A stretch of 5,310 nucleotides of DNA from an uncultured Prevotella sp. (GTDB lineage: Bacteria > Bacteroidota > Bacteroidia > Bacteroidales > Bacteroidaceae). Of the stretch, positions 5,125 to 5,310 are shown one piece after another. The stretch lies in NCBI GenBank assembly GCA_937901345.1, contig CALCHM010000155.1, forward strand, positions 1 through 5,310. Direction: 5' to 3'. Numbering within the stretch: position 1 is the first letter of the stretch; the number at the start of each line of letters is the position of its first letter. The notes beneath the pieces are model-generated. The model was not told the DNA's origin. It saw only the letters and a program-made list of their open reading frames with translations, and ran no database searches. The translations under genes and the position numbers were made by a program.

Positions 5125-5310
5125 GCGAGAATTTGGACGATTTTGAGGTTCCAGACCACTCTGAAAGCGAGAATTTGGACGATTTTGAGGTTCCAGACCA
5201 CTCTGAAAGTGGGAAATTGAGCAATTTGAAGGCTTCAGACCCCTCGGAAACGAGAATTTGGACGATTTTGCGGCTTCAGACCCCTCGGAAGACGAGAATT
5301 TAGACGATTT
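5110..5310. repeat. Tandem array of ~42-bp repeats, continuing past window
   Basis: Five units follow one another, each beginning CAGACC: 5110-5151 (42), 5152-5193 (42), 5194-5235 (42), 5236-5276 (41) and 5277-5310 (cut by the window edge). Units 1 and 2 differ at one base (5116 against 5158). Unit 3 differs from unit 2 at about 10 of 42 positions, mostly in its middle. Units 4 and 5 share CAGACCCCTCGGAA, and unit 4 lacks one base. The core GAGAATTTGGACGATTT is kept in units 1, 2 and 4, and with one change in unit 5. Short reading frames cross the array on both strands, but the plus-strand frame shifts in unit 4, so the array is most likely noncoding. It begins 42 bases after the cdaA stop. 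There are no conserved repeats with unique spacers, so it is not CRISPR. Confidence 0.9.

Noticed and set aside
4928..5224. Minus-strand Ser/Lys-rich repeat protein antisense to the cdaA end
   Set aside because: More than half of it is antisense to the conserved cdaA 3' end, and the rest is the repeat array read backwards. There is no promoter or recognisable start context.
5025..5303. Plus-strand small protein made of 14-residue repeats
   Set aside because: The frame begins inside cdaA in another phase, has no credible start site, and loses its periodic peptide at the 41-bp unit 4.
5110..5310. CRISPR array
   Set aside because: The whole unit is repeated end to end with gradual divergence. 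There are no unique spacers between constant repeats and no cas genes nearby.

Overview
The window looks like ordinary chromosomal housekeeping DNA from a Bacteroidota bacterium, most likely order Bacteroidales and perhaps Prevotella-like, with moderate G+C. Three things point there: the protein sequences of PyrH, MurF, FolP and CdaA; the folP-cdaA gene pair, which is typical of that group; and TAnnTTTG -7 promoter elements with no strong Shine-Dalgarno sequences. The genus assignment is inference.

Layout: positions 1-114 are the 3' flank of the mscS-like gene and may hold the first codons of a further minus-strand gene that leaves the window. A minus-strand cluster then runs, in transcription order, murF (3132-1831), pyrH (1751-1044), mscS-like (948-115). 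The two gaps inside it each hold something structured: an 11-bp-stem hairpin between pyrH and mscS, and a 12-bp direct repeat between murF and pyrH. A compact divergent promoter region (about 3133-3350) separates this cluster from the plus-strand pair folP (3351-4199) and cdaA (4261-5067). This region has two back-to-back TAnnTTTG elements and a 27-bp interrupted palindrome midway between them. Downstream of cdaA a noncoding tandem array of about 42 bp per unit begins at 5110 and runs off the right edge, preceded by overlapping, mutually exclusive hairpins.

The genes serve cell growth: MurF finishes the cytoplasmic UDP-MurNAc-pentapeptide, PyrH makes UDP (and hence UTP for UDP-sugars and RNA), FolP makes dihydropteroate for folate, CdaA makes c-di-AMP (a regulator of turgor and wall homeostasis in other bacteria), and the MscS-like channel relieves turgor. 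Envelope synthesis, turgor relief and c-di-AMP signalling therefore sit together, but co-regulation is inference.

No CRISPR array, transposase, tRNA, rRNA or phage gene was seen. I do not see an undescribed protein system. The least explained parts are the repeat array after cdaA and the symmetric site between murF and folP.
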